From positions 101,107-165,106 of the forward strand of contig NW_005178446.1 of NCBI RefSeq assembly GCF_000341285.1: a DNA stretch of 64,000 nucleotides, written 5' to 3'. Of this stretch, positions 53,769-64,000 are shown in pieces (the stretch's first letter is position 1; every line of letters begins with the position of its first letter). The notes beneath the pieces are model-generated. The model had not been told where the DNA came from and ran no database searches. It saw nothing but the letters and a program-made list of their open reading frames with translations. The stretch is from Galdieria sulphuraria. Taxonomy: Eukaryota > Rhodophyta > Bangiophyceae > Galdieriales > Galdieriaceae. The position numbers and the translations under genes are program-made.

Positions 53769-56123
53769 TTATTTATCCTTAAATAACGAACGGAACTTGT
53801 CAAACATAATTGAAGGATCCAATAAAGCAGAGCGTTCCTTAGGTTTACTTTCCGACCTGAATATATTTCCTCTCGATTCAGAAGTTGTCTTTTTATCGGG
53901 AGTTCTCTCTTTGGGCAATTCCTTCTTTGAGGCTCGATCTACGGCCACTTCCTGTTTGGAAGTTTCGTTTGGAACGTTATTCTCTTCTTGACCAGAGTAG
54001 AGAAGACGCATTGCAAGATCATCATTTTCATATGCGGCAATGATATTGAGAAAGTCCTCGGGAACCAGCAAGGATGTTCCTCCTATGTATATATCCACAT
54101 CAAATTTTGCAGATATTTCATGTGCTACACGTATTTCTGAGAAACTCACACCGCCAACAAAAAAGACGATAATACTTTTTCGTTGACTTAATGTTTCACA
54201 TACGTCCTTTGTGCTTCCGGCGTTTATGCGAAAGGGTTGTGAGTAGTTTTTGGGTGACCACGACAAGGCTTCTTTGGTCAAATCTCCAGTTGAGGCCTCC
54301 AGACGCGTATTTATCCCAGTTGAGGATCCGCGCCGATGACGAACAGAACCGGCTCTTGGTCTCGCTGTTTGAGTCTCGTTCAAGTTGGAATTACTAGCTT
54401 GCGCTGAGTTTATACTTGGATATCCTTCAAGACTGAGGCAGCCTTCGATAAAGTCAATGAGCAAACGTTTAAGTGGAGGAGAATATCTTGAAAGCTCGTA
54501 GACTTCCCCATCAATATATCTTTTATATCTTTTTGAAGCCTGTCGTTTCTCAAGTTTCTTTTTTATCCAACCCTTACTTTTTGATGATGAAGATGTTTCT
54601 TTCCTTTCCTCAAGTTGAAGAGATAACCAATAGTTCATGAGCTTATCAATACCTTGTATAATATTGCGAGACGATGTTGTATACGGTTTGAAAAAGTTTT
54701 CGATTTCGAAAATGGAAAAGGAAGACGTATTGGTTTGATAAGGAAGAAGAAATCTGCGAAATTCACTGGACAAATACTTGACCAATAACAATAACCGAAT
54801 CCGATCGCGTTCTTCTAATGAAAAATCCGCAAGTAATGAACTTAATGTAGTAACATATTCTCTCTGCTTAACTTTTTCTCCGCTGATAGTTTTACCTGTT
54901 GCAATATCTTGTTCCACTTCTGCTATCTTTCGTAGGTTTCTTCGCTGATATTCTCGCATGCAAGTCGACATCAATTCTTGATGTAACGCATACCTTGAAA
55001 GCCTTTCTTGATATTCTGGAAACGACCTGAGAGCAGCATTCAGTTCTTTAATCATGACAGATCTATCTTGCGATTCAGATGCGCTGCTTTGATAGCATTT
55101 ACTTTGTTGTAACTGTGCAGCTTTGTTGGTCGATGCAAATGCTCTCAATTCACTGTCGAGTTCTTTAATGGCATCAGCAATATGTTGGTGCCTAGTTTTC
55201 TTCCATAAGGGATCGTTATCATCTTCGAGTATGCCATGCCCTTTTTTCTTGTTTCCAACTGCGTCAGAATACTCATATTGAAAAGTGCTGCCATTACACG
55301 AGGAACGATCTAAAGGTGCGAGATCATAGCACATCGATTGATATGTGAATTCGTGCAGTAGAACTGAAACCAAGTCGCTCGGTCGTTCTAATACGAAAAC
55401 AGTTGGCTCAAGTGGAGGAATAACTTTCTTTTTCGGTGCCCATTCGTACAATTGTTTTAAACGCTTAGATGTTTCAAATATAAGTTTTTTAGAAAGAAAA
55501 GAACTTGACGGGTATCGATATTGCACTTCTTCAAAACCAAAACTGTACAATAAGGTCACCAGGCGGTCCGCAACTAGAGATATCTCTTCTTCTCGGGCTT
55601 CCCTTCCTTTGTTATATATCTGCAGAATGGAGGCACTCGGTCTCTCAAGCGAAAAGACCATATCCTCTCTAGCAATAAAGTCCAAATATAGCTCTTTCAA
55701 TGTTTTCACTTTGTTAATAAATGCACCTGGAAGTTGAAACTGTTGGAACACACTGTCCTGAAGATGTCTTACAAACAGAATATGAAAAGACTTGAAGTTT
55801 GCGTTACTTTCCTTCTTTAAAAGTTTCGCAGTGCGAATAGACGGATTCAATATATAAACAGCGTCTGCCGTTGGTAAATAGGTTCTCTCGGCTTCCAACT
55901 GTTCTACCAGGGAAATACCAACGCTCACAAGCTCACTCATTCTAAACACTGCTGAAACTATACTTATGGTGTATCCATCAACTATAAGTACGCTGCACGC
56001 AGACCCTTTCACTAAGGTGAAAACTTCCTCTTCTAGGCGCTGACGCACAAGTTGCTTCAAGTGGGTCATAGCCAGCAGCGTCCAATGTCGGTTTACAATT
56101 GATTTGAAGGCACTGCTATTCAA
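53769..56123 (-). CDS. SEC1: SEC1/Munc18-family syntaxin-binding protein
   Basis: SM protein that binds syntaxin/SNARE complexes to control vesicle fusion; the SEC1/KEULE type acts at the plasma membrane. Intronless, 784 residues, longer than the usual 600-650. Family blocks: SVLIVDGYTISIVSAVFRMSEL near the start, VFVLERPSDLVSVLLHEFTYQSMCYDL (about residue 250) and IIVFFVGGVSFSEIRVAHEIS..VDIYIGGTSLLVPEDFLN at the C-terminal side. The extra length comes from a linker between the last two (SSSSKSKGWIKKKLEKRQASK and a Ser/Thr-rich RPRAGSVRHRRGSSTG stretch) and a 70-residue charged tail. Initiation could also be at the second Met (MTHLKQLVRQ). SEC1 is favoured over VPS33, VPS45 or SLY1 by the GGVSFSEIR block. 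Confidence 0.88.
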   Translation of the reverse strand: MNSSAFKSIVNRHWTLLAMTHLKQLVRQRLEEEVFTLVKGSACSVLIVDGYTISIVSAVFRMSELVSVGISLVEQLEAERTYLPTADAVYILNPSIRTAKLLKKESNANFKSFHILFVRHLQDSVFQQFQLPGAFINKVKTLKELYLDFIAREDMVFSLERPSASILQIYNKGREAREEEISLVADRLVTLLYSFGFEEVQYRYPSSSFLSKKLIFETSKRLKQLYEWAPKKKVIPPLEPTVFVLERPSDLVSVLLHEFTYQSMCYDLAPLDRSSCNGSTFQYEYSDAVGNKKKGHGILEDDNDPLWKKTRHQHIADAIKELDSELRAFASTNKAAQLQQSKCYQSSASESQDRSVMIKELNAALRSFPEYQERLSRYALHQELMSTCMREYQRRNLRKIAEVEQDIATGKTISGEKVKQREYVTTLSSLLADFSLEERDRIRLLLLVKYLSSEFRRFLLPYQTNTSSFSIFEIENFFKPYTTSSRNIIQGIDKLMNYWLSLQLEERKETSSSSKSKGWIKKKLEKRQASKRYKRYIDGEVYELSRYSPPLKRLLIDFIEGCLSLEGYPSINSAQASNSNLNETQTARPRAGSVRHRRGSSTGINTRLEASTGDLTKEALSWSPKNYSQPFRINAGSTKDVCETLSQRKSIIVFFVGGVSFSEIRVAHEISAKFDVDIYIGGTSLLVPEDFLNIIAAYENDDLAMRLLYSGQEENNVPNETSKQEVAVDRASKKELPKERTPDKKTTSESRGNIFRSESKPKERSALLDPSIMFDKFRSLFKDK

Positions 56124-56469
56124 TTCTAGGTGTCTTCATATTTCATCCGAATTGCTTCATCTTGTCATGTTGACACAACAGAGATTATGGAGATTTCCTA
56201 TCAATAATCCATGAAAGTAATAGATGGTTCGTCATCTTTACTAGTACTCAAACATGCTAAACTTCACTGGCGTCACAAAACAATACCAAAAAGTCTTTCT
56301 CACAAGGATTTAAGCTACCGCACTAAGGATAAAGCTTTTGTGGGATTCGTCTTTATTAAAACAACAAGACTATGGTGTACGTCAAGAAAATTATGAGAAG
56401 GCTAAAGAAAGGAATATTAAGAACTATTCATTTCTTCCACTGTGCAAACCATGCAGAACAACAAAATCA
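56124..56469. other. intergenic, SEC1 upstream
   Basis: About 350 bp holding the SEC1 promoter and M13 peptidase 3' UTR. A 73-codon plus-strand frame overlapping the peptidase end looks accidental. Confidence 0.4.
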
Positions 56470-59230
56470 TTACCAAACACTGCAAGTTTGTTCAGGAGCA
56501 TATATCGATCCTTTCTGACAACCAAACGCATTTGCAAACTAAAAAGGTTACAAAATTAACAATTAGAATGTTGCATTCACGCTTACTTCTTGGTATTGGG
56601 AGAGTGGTCCTTTGACACGGAACTCGCTGGGGCTATAATACTGCATGTAAATATAACATCTCAAACAAGTAAAAAAAATCTACCTGTGTGGATCAGTCTC
56701 CAATAGCATTTCCAAGGTCTCTCGGGTGTATTTTCGGCACCAAAGCTGCGCGTAGGAGACAAAAAATAGTTGCTCATCGTTTAAGCCTGGAACAAAGTCA
56801 TTGCCAGAAAATTGTGTTGCAAGTCCACCAGAGAAGTATTTATACGCCTGGTAAGCAACTTTCACTCCTCCGAGGTCTGCAATATTTTCTCCAAGAGTCA
56901 AGTTACCGTTGACGTGATGCTCAGAGGAAAGTTCGCTGGGATAAAATGACGAATAAAGCTTAGACACACACTGCGCTCGTTCTTCAAACATTGTTTCAAC
57001 GTCACTTGTCCACCATTCATGAAATGCACCTTTGCCATCAAACTTACGTCCTTGATCATCAAATCCTAAAAAAAAAACTATTAAATCTTGATTGCGACAG
57101 TCTCAGACATATATACCATGGCTCAGTTCATGACCCATAACACTACCGAGTCCACCAAAATTTACAGCAGCTGGATACTCTTCAGAAAAAAAGGGAATCT
57201 GTAATATCGCAGCAGGAAAAACCATTTCATTTTGAGATGCTGAATTGAGTTAAGTACAAAGAGTTATATATAACCCAATAAAAACATACGATTGTAGTAC
57301 GCGTTCACGGTTTGCGGAGTCATCAGCCACTCCTTTTTATCTACAGGCTTGCCCAACTTCTGCAGCGCTTTCTTACTGCCGTGCAGTCTTATAGATAGAC
57401 TATTTAAGAAAAAGTTATCATTAGAAATTTCGACATCATCATAGGTATCAGGACTTTCCGAGTAGCCTATCTTGTTATTGACTTCACGGAGCTTCTCTGC
57501 TGCTGCACTTTTGACCTCTTCACTTAACCACGGAGAGTCTCGTAAAACCACAGCAAATGACGCCTCAATCTTTCGAAGCATATTTTCCGCTGACTCCTTT
57601 CTGGACGACGAAAAATTCTGTTCGACAAAAGCCATTCCAAGTAAGTCTCCGAGTCCACTGTTGGTATAAGATAAACAACGTCTCCAACGAGGTGATTTCT
57701 CTTTCTGTCCAGCAATCTATTTCAATCATAACATAAGATAAGCTACTAAGACCAGGAAAAATACAATAAATTACCTTTCTTCCATAGAAATCGAAGTACT
57801 TGTCGTACAAACTTTCTCCCAACATACCATCGGAGACCAACGAATTAAGAGCATGAAAAGTCATATAAGCTTTGATAGTATCTACTGGAGTGGTGTTCAT
57901 CATTTCACTCAACTTTGCAAAGAATTCAACACTGTCTATCACAACTATGTTGTCTATCACACTGGGATCAACACCCAAAACAGATAAATATGCTTCAATG
58001 TGCATATATTGAGGGATAAGCGTAATAGGCACTGGATTGTAAGAAATGTTTGGGTCTCTCAAATCTGCGAGAGGTCGAGAAATATTGGCAAGCACAGTCT
58101 CTAACAGCAAAATTTCATTAGCAGCTTCCTCCAAACTCAAAGAAAATATGGAGGAACTCTCTTCTGACTCATTTTTTGTGTGCAACAAAGTTGAATTGAA
58201 TAAATCCTTAATATAGCTGAGATATTGCGAACGAATTTTTTTCCGTTCTGTTGATTGTTCCAAATAATATTCTCGCGAAGGAAGAGAAAGGCCTCCCTGA
58301 GAGAAATAAAAAGAGTACCTAAAATAATAGTATACAAACATCAACAATTTCCATGCTGCTAGAAATGCTTACTTTGTTGGATCCAATAAATCTTCGGCAA
58401 CACTAGCCTCGAAGAAGACACTGATTTGAGCGCTATGGAACAATGCTGTCAAATTGGCAATGCTTCTCGAGTCTGAAAGATCCTTCACCAGGCTGTAGTA
58501 CGAGAGATTCAAATACTGCAGAAAAGAATTCTACACAAATTTGTTCAGTAGAGCTTTTCAAACTGCTCTGTTTCAACTCACGGAATCGTCAGGCATATTC
58601 ATGCAAGAATAATAAAGTTTGCCTGTTTTAGTACGTCCCATATAAAGCTCTCCTTCTAAAAGGTTTCGAAGTGTTGCTTCGATCCTTTCAGTCAAAACTG
58701 TAAAGGACTTTCCGTATGAAGACCTATCGGGTGGAATCGAAGTTCTATTCAGCCAACCGCCACACGCATATCTTTATAGCAATAAATAACAAGCAAACTT
58801 TTCCAAATTTTAAAGCTATACCTGTAAAAATCCTCACAGGGATCGATTCTTGAGTCCATCGCTTCTACTATGGAGGTTGCTAGTGAGTTTTGAGACTGGT
58901 CTTCACCTTGAGAAAATACGGTTTCACCACCGTCATCTCCAGATTCGCCACCTGTTTGTGAAGGAGAATTTTTCCAAAACCAGCCCGGAAAGGCAACAAA
59001 GATGAGTCCTGCAACTAAAAAACTGGTGCCAAATATAACTGTTAAGACGGGAAGCAATCTTTTGCTAAATAGGGGACAATCAGTTTGGGAGCAAAAAAAG
59101 ACAAAACATCCACTAACATTTTACTTCTAGTGGAGACAACGTGATATGATTCATATCCCACTTCAGAAGTATCCTCTCCAAGAAGCGGAACAGTTCCGGA
59201 AGCAGAAGGTTCATCTTCCCTGGTTGACAT
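56470..59230 (-). CDS. M13 zinc metallopeptidase (neprilysin/ECE type)
   Basis: Type II membrane ectopeptidase that cuts short peptides outside the cell or in the secretory lumen. Many exons with short introns. A short acidic cytosolic part ([20 protein letters not shown]) is followed by the membrane helix ([23 protein letters not shown]). The ectodomain begins with [21 protein letters not shown], the M13 hallmark. Later come [14 protein letters not shown] and [11 protein letters not shown] in the form [16 protein letters not shown]. The zinc site is [17 protein letters not shown] with HExxH, then [17 protein letters not shown] with the third ligand Glu. The last exon gives [10 protein letters not shown]...CSVW, the normal family end with its disulfide Cys and terminal Trp. 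Active-site residues are all present. The start at 59230 lies only 59 bp from ALG13. Confidence 0.93.
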
Positions 59231-59289
59231 GATAGGAAAAGAATTTAGCAATGAAGCATTCTTAAGAAATCGGTTCGATGTCACTCGAT
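59231..59289. promoter_or_regulatory. 59-bp divergent promoter, M13 peptidase / ALG13
   Basis: Only 59 bp separate the two divergent start codons. Core promoters must overlap each other or lie in the transcribed 5' regions. Confidence 0.5.
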
Positions 59290-60099
59290 ATGTTGACCCA
59301 AAACGAAGAATTTAGGTCGCAACCTCTTCGTAAAGTTTTTGTTACTGTGGGAAGTACAAGCTTTGACGAACTCATTATAACCATCAACAATCAAAGTTGT
59401 CTTGCGGTGCGTCAATAATAAACTGAGCTTGAACTCGTATTCTTATTAGAAAAAGGCTATGCACTCTCGTGGCGTGGAAGAAATAAAAGTACAGGTTAGT
59501 GTGTACTTTTTGCGGAGAACTTTTTTGATAGATTGTAGTACGGAAATGGGAAAGTGTTGCCAAGAACAAGCTACAAAGAAAAACTGAAGATGGAGTCGTT
59601 TCAATATAAGGTATTCTCCTGTTCTATTTGAAAGCTTACTCAAGTAACAACTTTAGTCGTCCATTGTTGAAGAGTTCAACTGGGCAGACCTTGTAATCTC
59701 ACATGGAGGGGCTGTACGAAGTTCAATGTCGTTGTTCGTATGCTTCTAAACAGTACTGTAGGGTTCAGTTTTGGAAAGCCTACGAGCAAAAAAGAAGTTG
59801 GTAAGTTCTGCCCATTCTTGCACAAAGCGGAATTGTAAAAACGGAAAGATTATTGTTGTGAATAAGAAACTAATGGACAATCATCAACTGGAACTCGCCG
59901 AAGCCATGACAAGAAATGGATATGCCATTTTAGCTTCTACTGAGTCCTTAGTAGAAACAATAAAGAACGTGGTGAGTCGCCCTTTGAAATTTGTGTTTCT
60001 AACATTATGAAGGATTTCGAAAAACTGAAACCGCTACCTGAACCAAATGTATTCCCAGTTGTCAGTGTGCTCTATCAGGAGCTGAGTCGCTGTACTTGA
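59290..60099 (+). CDS. ALG13: ALG13, UDP-GlcNAc transferase catalytic subunit
   Basis: With ALG14 it adds the second GlcNAc to the dolichol-linked N-glycan precursor on the cytosolic face of the ER. Seven small exons of 39-123 nt, six introns; all joins keep frame and give 179 residues, the family length. The start reads MLTQNEEFRSQPLRKVFVTV and runs into GSTSFDELI. Spliced motifs: WADLVISHGGAG joined to SVLESLRAKKKL and to IIVVNKKLMDNHQLELAEAM, the UDP-GlcNAc-binding GT28-type C-terminal block. The last exon gives DFEKLKPLPEPNVFP and a short helix. Coding exons are dense with introns, so single-frame scans see only one of them. Confidence 0.93.
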
Positions 60100-63000
60100 A
60101 TAGTAGGCTACGTTTTGAGCACGGGTGAAATTGCTGAGTAACTTGTTATAATATTGCGTTTTTTTTCAGTTTTTTACCATCGAAGTTGTATTTTTGGGTA
60201 ACTTTCATGTGGAATAAGTTTTGATAGGTGTATCTCAAAGGTTTCCGAAATTTACTAGTCTTATTGATCTGCTATTGTGATGATAATAAGCGAACTTGTA
60301 TTTTTTTCGAACTTATAGTTCATAATTTCTCAGGACGTAAATAGACATCTTCAAATGATTCATGTGAAGCTTTGTTTGCAAACTATTAGCTCCAAATAAG
60401 ACATATGTCTCTTCTGTCTAAAGCAAGAACAGTCAAAAATTGTTCAAATGAATGGAATGATTAAAAAGAGAGATTCGAGTCGTCAACAAACTTATTGCTG
60501 ACTCCATAGCATTCAATTGGGTCTTATTAAGGGAGACTGCACAGTTTTCAAAAGTCACAAGTAAGACGTAACCAAGTTTCAAACATACGAAAAGTTTACA
60601 TGCTTCCAAAATATAATAAAGTAGCCATTATTTAGTTGAGAAACCAAATTTATTGCAAACTCAAGAAACTGTAACGGACTCTATGAAGCAGTTGAATTCC
60701 AAAACTTTTAAAATAGGGATAATCAGAGGCCTTAAAAAGCATTTTGAATTCCATTCAAAATTTTTTTGCCAAGCAGCATTTCCAAGTTTCTTTCACAAAG
60801 TATAACAAGTTCACAATTATCAGGTACTTTGAACGAACCACCTCAAATAGACATTCACTAGATTGATAACGACTCTGATTACCCCTTCACTGAAAACATT
60901 GAATCAAAATTTTGCATCAACTATAATAAGCATACAATGAATGTAATCCATTGCACTGGATAAGACTGGACCAGGAACAAGAAATTTCTTTCCTTCCTCT
61001 ACATTATCTGACTAGCCAAATCCCTTCGACTTCCAACTTCCTTTACAAGCAACTCCAACAGTAAGAACGTCGGGTTCAAAGGCAAAGTGTAACTTGAATA
61101 AAATATAAGGACTATTCGAAGTGGTGTCCATTGCAATGTAAACCTTTTCAAAATTAATAGTTTCTCTAATCAACTCATTTCATTGATATACAACTATGAA
61201 CGACAACATAGGTAATTTCTTCTTGGATATTCGCAATCGTAAAAATTTTCAACTTATACGACAGGCATTGTTGAAGCTCTAGTGGCTCTTGCCATAATAT
61301 CCATGTTGACTTACAAATTCTGATAATATACTTCAAGAGCCTTATAAGTATTAAAAACTACGATAAATTTCATCGTTTGATTAAATGACAACTCCAGTCG
61401 ATGGTTCAGCTATCATCAAACATACGAGAGAAGATTACTGGGAATCGCAGTTTCTGTCCAGGAATGAATATATAAGAATCTTCCAACAACATGTAGAATA
61501 CCATCTTGGAAGAAATAGAGTCAACAAAAAGACAACAGGATAGTAGGGTTATCTTTGAAACTCAGAATCCCTACATTTAGGAAAAGCGCTGATTGACTAT
61601 TTTGAAAGCCACTGCTAGAGAGAACGCGGCCTTAAGTAATATCATACATAACAGGATGACAAAGTGATTTTAATATAAAACGACTCTTAAAGGCTTACAT
61701 GTACATTAAGGCTTACGTTAGAATTCTGTCAGCAACCAACAGTCAGTATTTTATAGCCTATCAACTACTTGTAGCAAAAGGAAGGACCTACAATTTCAGC
61801 TCCATCCAAATCTCCATTTGCCAGTGTTGGCACTTTAGTCAACTAGTTGTCTCACAAGTTTGTTTATTTTTATCGATAATTGTTTCAGAGCAGTTTTGCG
61901 TATTTATTAGCAGTTGATAGTCTAATCTTGTAGTCTGTTGTTGAGAATCAGTCTTTGAGTTATTATTTCCAAGATATTCTGCAAGAAAACAGTTAGACAC
62001 TCAGTTGAGTCTTTTGGTCAGTACACAGAATTATATCCGTATGGTAGTTTTCCTTGTCTTCTAGATGACTCTTTTCAAGATGGAAAACTCGGTCTGTAGC
62101 TTTGCAACGGGTTCTGGAGTGCAAACGATATTTGCACTTTTTCTAAACCAAATTCATTTCTCAGGATAACGTAGTAAGGTATTTTTAATGATTGTTTATA
62201 TTGTTGTGCTTTTAGATCAATTCTCTGTTGATTCGAGTATGTCTTTTGAAATATTATTTGCGGGGTCTTGGAAAACGATACCCATTAGGTTTGACAGTTT
62301 ATGAAAACGAAAGCTGAATAAACTTGCTTTTTGAAAGCGCAGAAAAAGTTTCAACTCAAAATATACTCACCTTGTTGGGAACCATGAAATAAAGCAAGCA
62401 AAAGCACTGTTGAAAACTTGGTTGTGTTCACCTGGGTAAAATGTTTTGACGATGGCGACTGTAGCTACTAGTCCGTTTTGAAAAACGCCTTTGTCTTTAT
62501 GAATTACTGGGTTTGCTGAGGGTGAAATATGTCTAAAACGATATATGAATAGTAAGAGTGATAAAGTTGGAACTAGTATCGATAGTGTTTCTGAAAGGCA
62601 TCTATTGCAAATCGTCTTTGGTCCTTATATAGTTGGAAAGGAGGGTAACATTAGTAGTACGGTGTGAATGGGAAACAAGGCGACTTGTGTGAAACAGTAT
62701 TTGCGTGTCAAGAGTGCTGCTGATCCGTTTTTTTCCCAACACACTGAAAGTCATGCTGTTGAAAGTGGTGGTAGTTGTAGCTGTCAAAAAGTGAAAAGGA
62801 GACACAACATTTTGTGCAAACAGGTTGCGTTTGGATAGTATACAAAGCATCTCTAAAAGAAGCTCATGAAAGATTGGTTGAACTTCTACAATGTTACACA
62901 AGTGCACGCATTGATATCATCGTTTCCGACTAGAGTTTTTGGTTTGACTCTGAAGATAAAGTCCGACTTTTGGTAGATAATTCCTAAAAAGCATACACAG

Positions 63001-63100
63001 ACGAACAGAGTGGTTTGCACATTGACACGAACCCTAAAACATTTTTCTATTATCGCAGCAAAATCAAACCATTCGCCACTACTTGGAATTCAACCACATG

Positions 63101-63117
63101 AACAACAACAACAACAA
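63101..63117. repeat. (AAC)n microsatellite
   Basis: Five AAC units plus AA. It directly follows an ATG at 63098, so that frame would start Met and five Asn; not supported as a gene. Confidence 0.9.
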
Positions 63118-63260
63118 ATATGAGCCCGAGCCTAGTACAGTATGGCAGAGTCATCAATTCTACAAAGAGAATGACTTGTGTTTCTATCTTTTACCGTTTT
63201 CTTCGTTGTTGGCTTGACTGGAGAATTGCAACTGTTTTATTTACTTGGAATTGTAAACAG

Positions 63261-63276
63261 ACAACAACAACAACAA
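63261..63276. repeat. (ACA)n microsatellite
   Basis: Five ACA units plus A, 144 bp after the previous similar repeat. Confidence 0.9.
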
Positions 63277-63386
63277 TAATAAGACAAAGTTATAGTTTAT
63301 TGGTTAGTAGTACATGGAATATTAATAATAGTTTTCGTCATAAAAGTACGGATTTGACCTATTTTTTACCATAAAGGAAAATTGTA

Positions 63387-63869
63387 TTGTTGACTTCACA
63401 AAATAAAAGGGCATTATTTGCACACTTACGACTATTCCTGCACATTACTATCAGTAGAACTACATACGGTCCTGATTTTGAACAACAAATAGAGTATCGA
63501 GTTGCTTTACTGGTCGATTTTCGATTTTCTTGTATCTGTTTGAGAAAAATCTTCATCTTTCGATTCTTGAAACGAACTTATTTGTTACCTCATGATAGTA
63601 TGATGAAGCAACTAGTCGTCATTTCATTTTTGAAAACGCCGACGTACAACCTTTCAGAAGCTTTTTTCATTGGAAATCCCGATCACAAAGAATCTCTTTG
63701 TCCCATGATAGTTGCATTGCATCTGCAGGGATGGGTAACTCCAAATGATCAATTCGAGACAATTTCGTCAGTTGAATCAAGTAATCTTTCACAAGTGAAC
63801 TTGCAGTATCATGAAAGTGTACAACATACTGTTTTCTGTGATCTAGAATCTACTACTGATTTATCTTGA
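63387..63869 (+). CDS. Hypothetical ORF, 160 codons
   Basis: Not recognised. It is the longest frame in the last 4 kb. The part from the Met at about 63601 (MMKQLVVISFLKTPTYNLSEAF, then NPDHKESLCPMIVALHLQGW) has a coding-like composition; the part before it is hydrophobic and basic (RFSCICLRKIFIFRFLKRTYL), less typical of local genes. No introns are proposed. It may be a terminal exon of a gene with unseen upstream exons, or chance. Confidence 0.22.
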   Translation: MLTSQNKRALFAHLRLFLHITISRTTYGPDFEQQIEYRVALLVDFRFSCICLRKIFIFRFLKRTYLLPHDSMMKQLVVISFLKTPTYNLSEAFFIGNPDHKESLCPMIVALHLQGWVTPNDQFETISSVESSNLSQVNLQYHESVQHTVFCDLESTTDLS

Positions 63870-64000
63870 TATATTGTATTGTTCTTATGTCGAAACTACA
63901 CCTTTTGACTATTTATGCTTCAGAACAATTCCATCTTACTTGTTCGACCCTAAGACCAGCTTCATATGGAGTAGTCATCTAGCTGATAAGGATAAGATGA

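Larger units (their letters stand above)
60100..63386. other. 3.3-kb gene-poor region
   Basis: No recognisable product on either strand; only short frames with no family match. It includes a 51-codon frame at about 61387-61543 (begins MTTPVDGSAII) with coding-like composition but no partner exon, and two CAA microsatellites near the right end. It could hold long UTRs, a non-coding RNA, decayed sequence or a fast-evolving gene with short exons. I see no transposase, reverse transcriptase or terminal repeat. Confidence 0.4.

Noticed and set aside
61387-61543. 51-codon frame starting MTTPVDGSAII
   Set aside because: Coding-like wording but no partner exon, no family match and no clear splice sites around it; noted in the gene-poor entry only.
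63098-63217. Frame starting with Met and five Asn at the CAA repeat
   Set aside because: Short, ends within 40 codons, and the start is a microsatellite.
1-64000. CRISPR arrays, transposons, rRNA, viral genes
   Set aside because: Looked for spaced repeats, transposase or reverse transcriptase motifs and long terminal repeats; none seen.

Overview
This is a eukaryotic nuclear window. Nearly all genes are split by short GT-AG introns of about 44-57 nt, often with a TTGAC/CTGAC-like branch motif near the 3' end. Intergenic gaps are small and genes sit on both strands. The protein set mixes general eukaryotic genes with plant/algal ones: a ureidoglycolate amidohydrolase, a plastid-type acyl-activating enzyme with a leader, and a thylakoid-lumen-type cyclophilin. 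A tRNA-Val gene has an over-long D-loop that looks like a D-loop intron, a feature known from cyanidial red algae. I infer a unicellular red alga of the Cyanidiophyceae, most like Galdieria because introns are so frequent. The species is not proven by the sequence alone.

Layout. 1-10.2 kb: a Ser/Thr/Pro-rich membrane glycoprotein (cut by the left edge), an AMBRA1-like WD40 protein divergent from GCN5, a ureidoglycolate amidohydrolase, a 14-3-3 protein, a small spliced gene of unknown function and a single-pass membrane protein. 10.9-19.6 kb: tRNA-Val(UAC), CDC73 (Paf1 complex), a small basic ORF, a TBC1D22-type Rab GAP, and an aminopeptidase P reading frame that runs by splicing, with no stop, into a lumenal-type cyclophilin. 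19.6-34 kb: a type I membrane protein starting 23 bp after the cyclophilin stop, mitochondrial phosphate carrier, a PNUTS-like PP1 regulator, SEC16, LSM14/SCD6 (with a one-base frame break) and exosome RRP4. 34-44.5 kb: acyl-activating enzyme, histidine acid phosphatase, gamma-COP and propionyl-CoA carboxylase alpha. 44.7-60.1 kb: a coiled-coil protein divergent from MIS12, a START-domain protein, DCP2, a second coiled-coil protein, CPN10, SEC1, an M13 metallopeptidase and ALG13. 60.1-64 kb is gene-poor, with CAA microsatellites.

There is no operon-like grouping by function. Themes do recur: transcription and mRNA turnover (GCN5, CDC73, PNUTS, RRP4, DCP2, LSM14), secretion (SEC16, gamma-COP, SEC1, TBC1D22, ALG13), and mitochondrial metabolism (phosphate carrier, CPN10, PCCA). 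The most notable items are the aminopeptidase-cyclophilin continuity, the tRNA D-loop insertion, the LSM14 frame break and a CPN10 gene whose start codon is alone in its own coding exon. I found no mobile element, CRISPR array or viral gene. Spliced models were built by eye from frame, splice motifs and family similarity.
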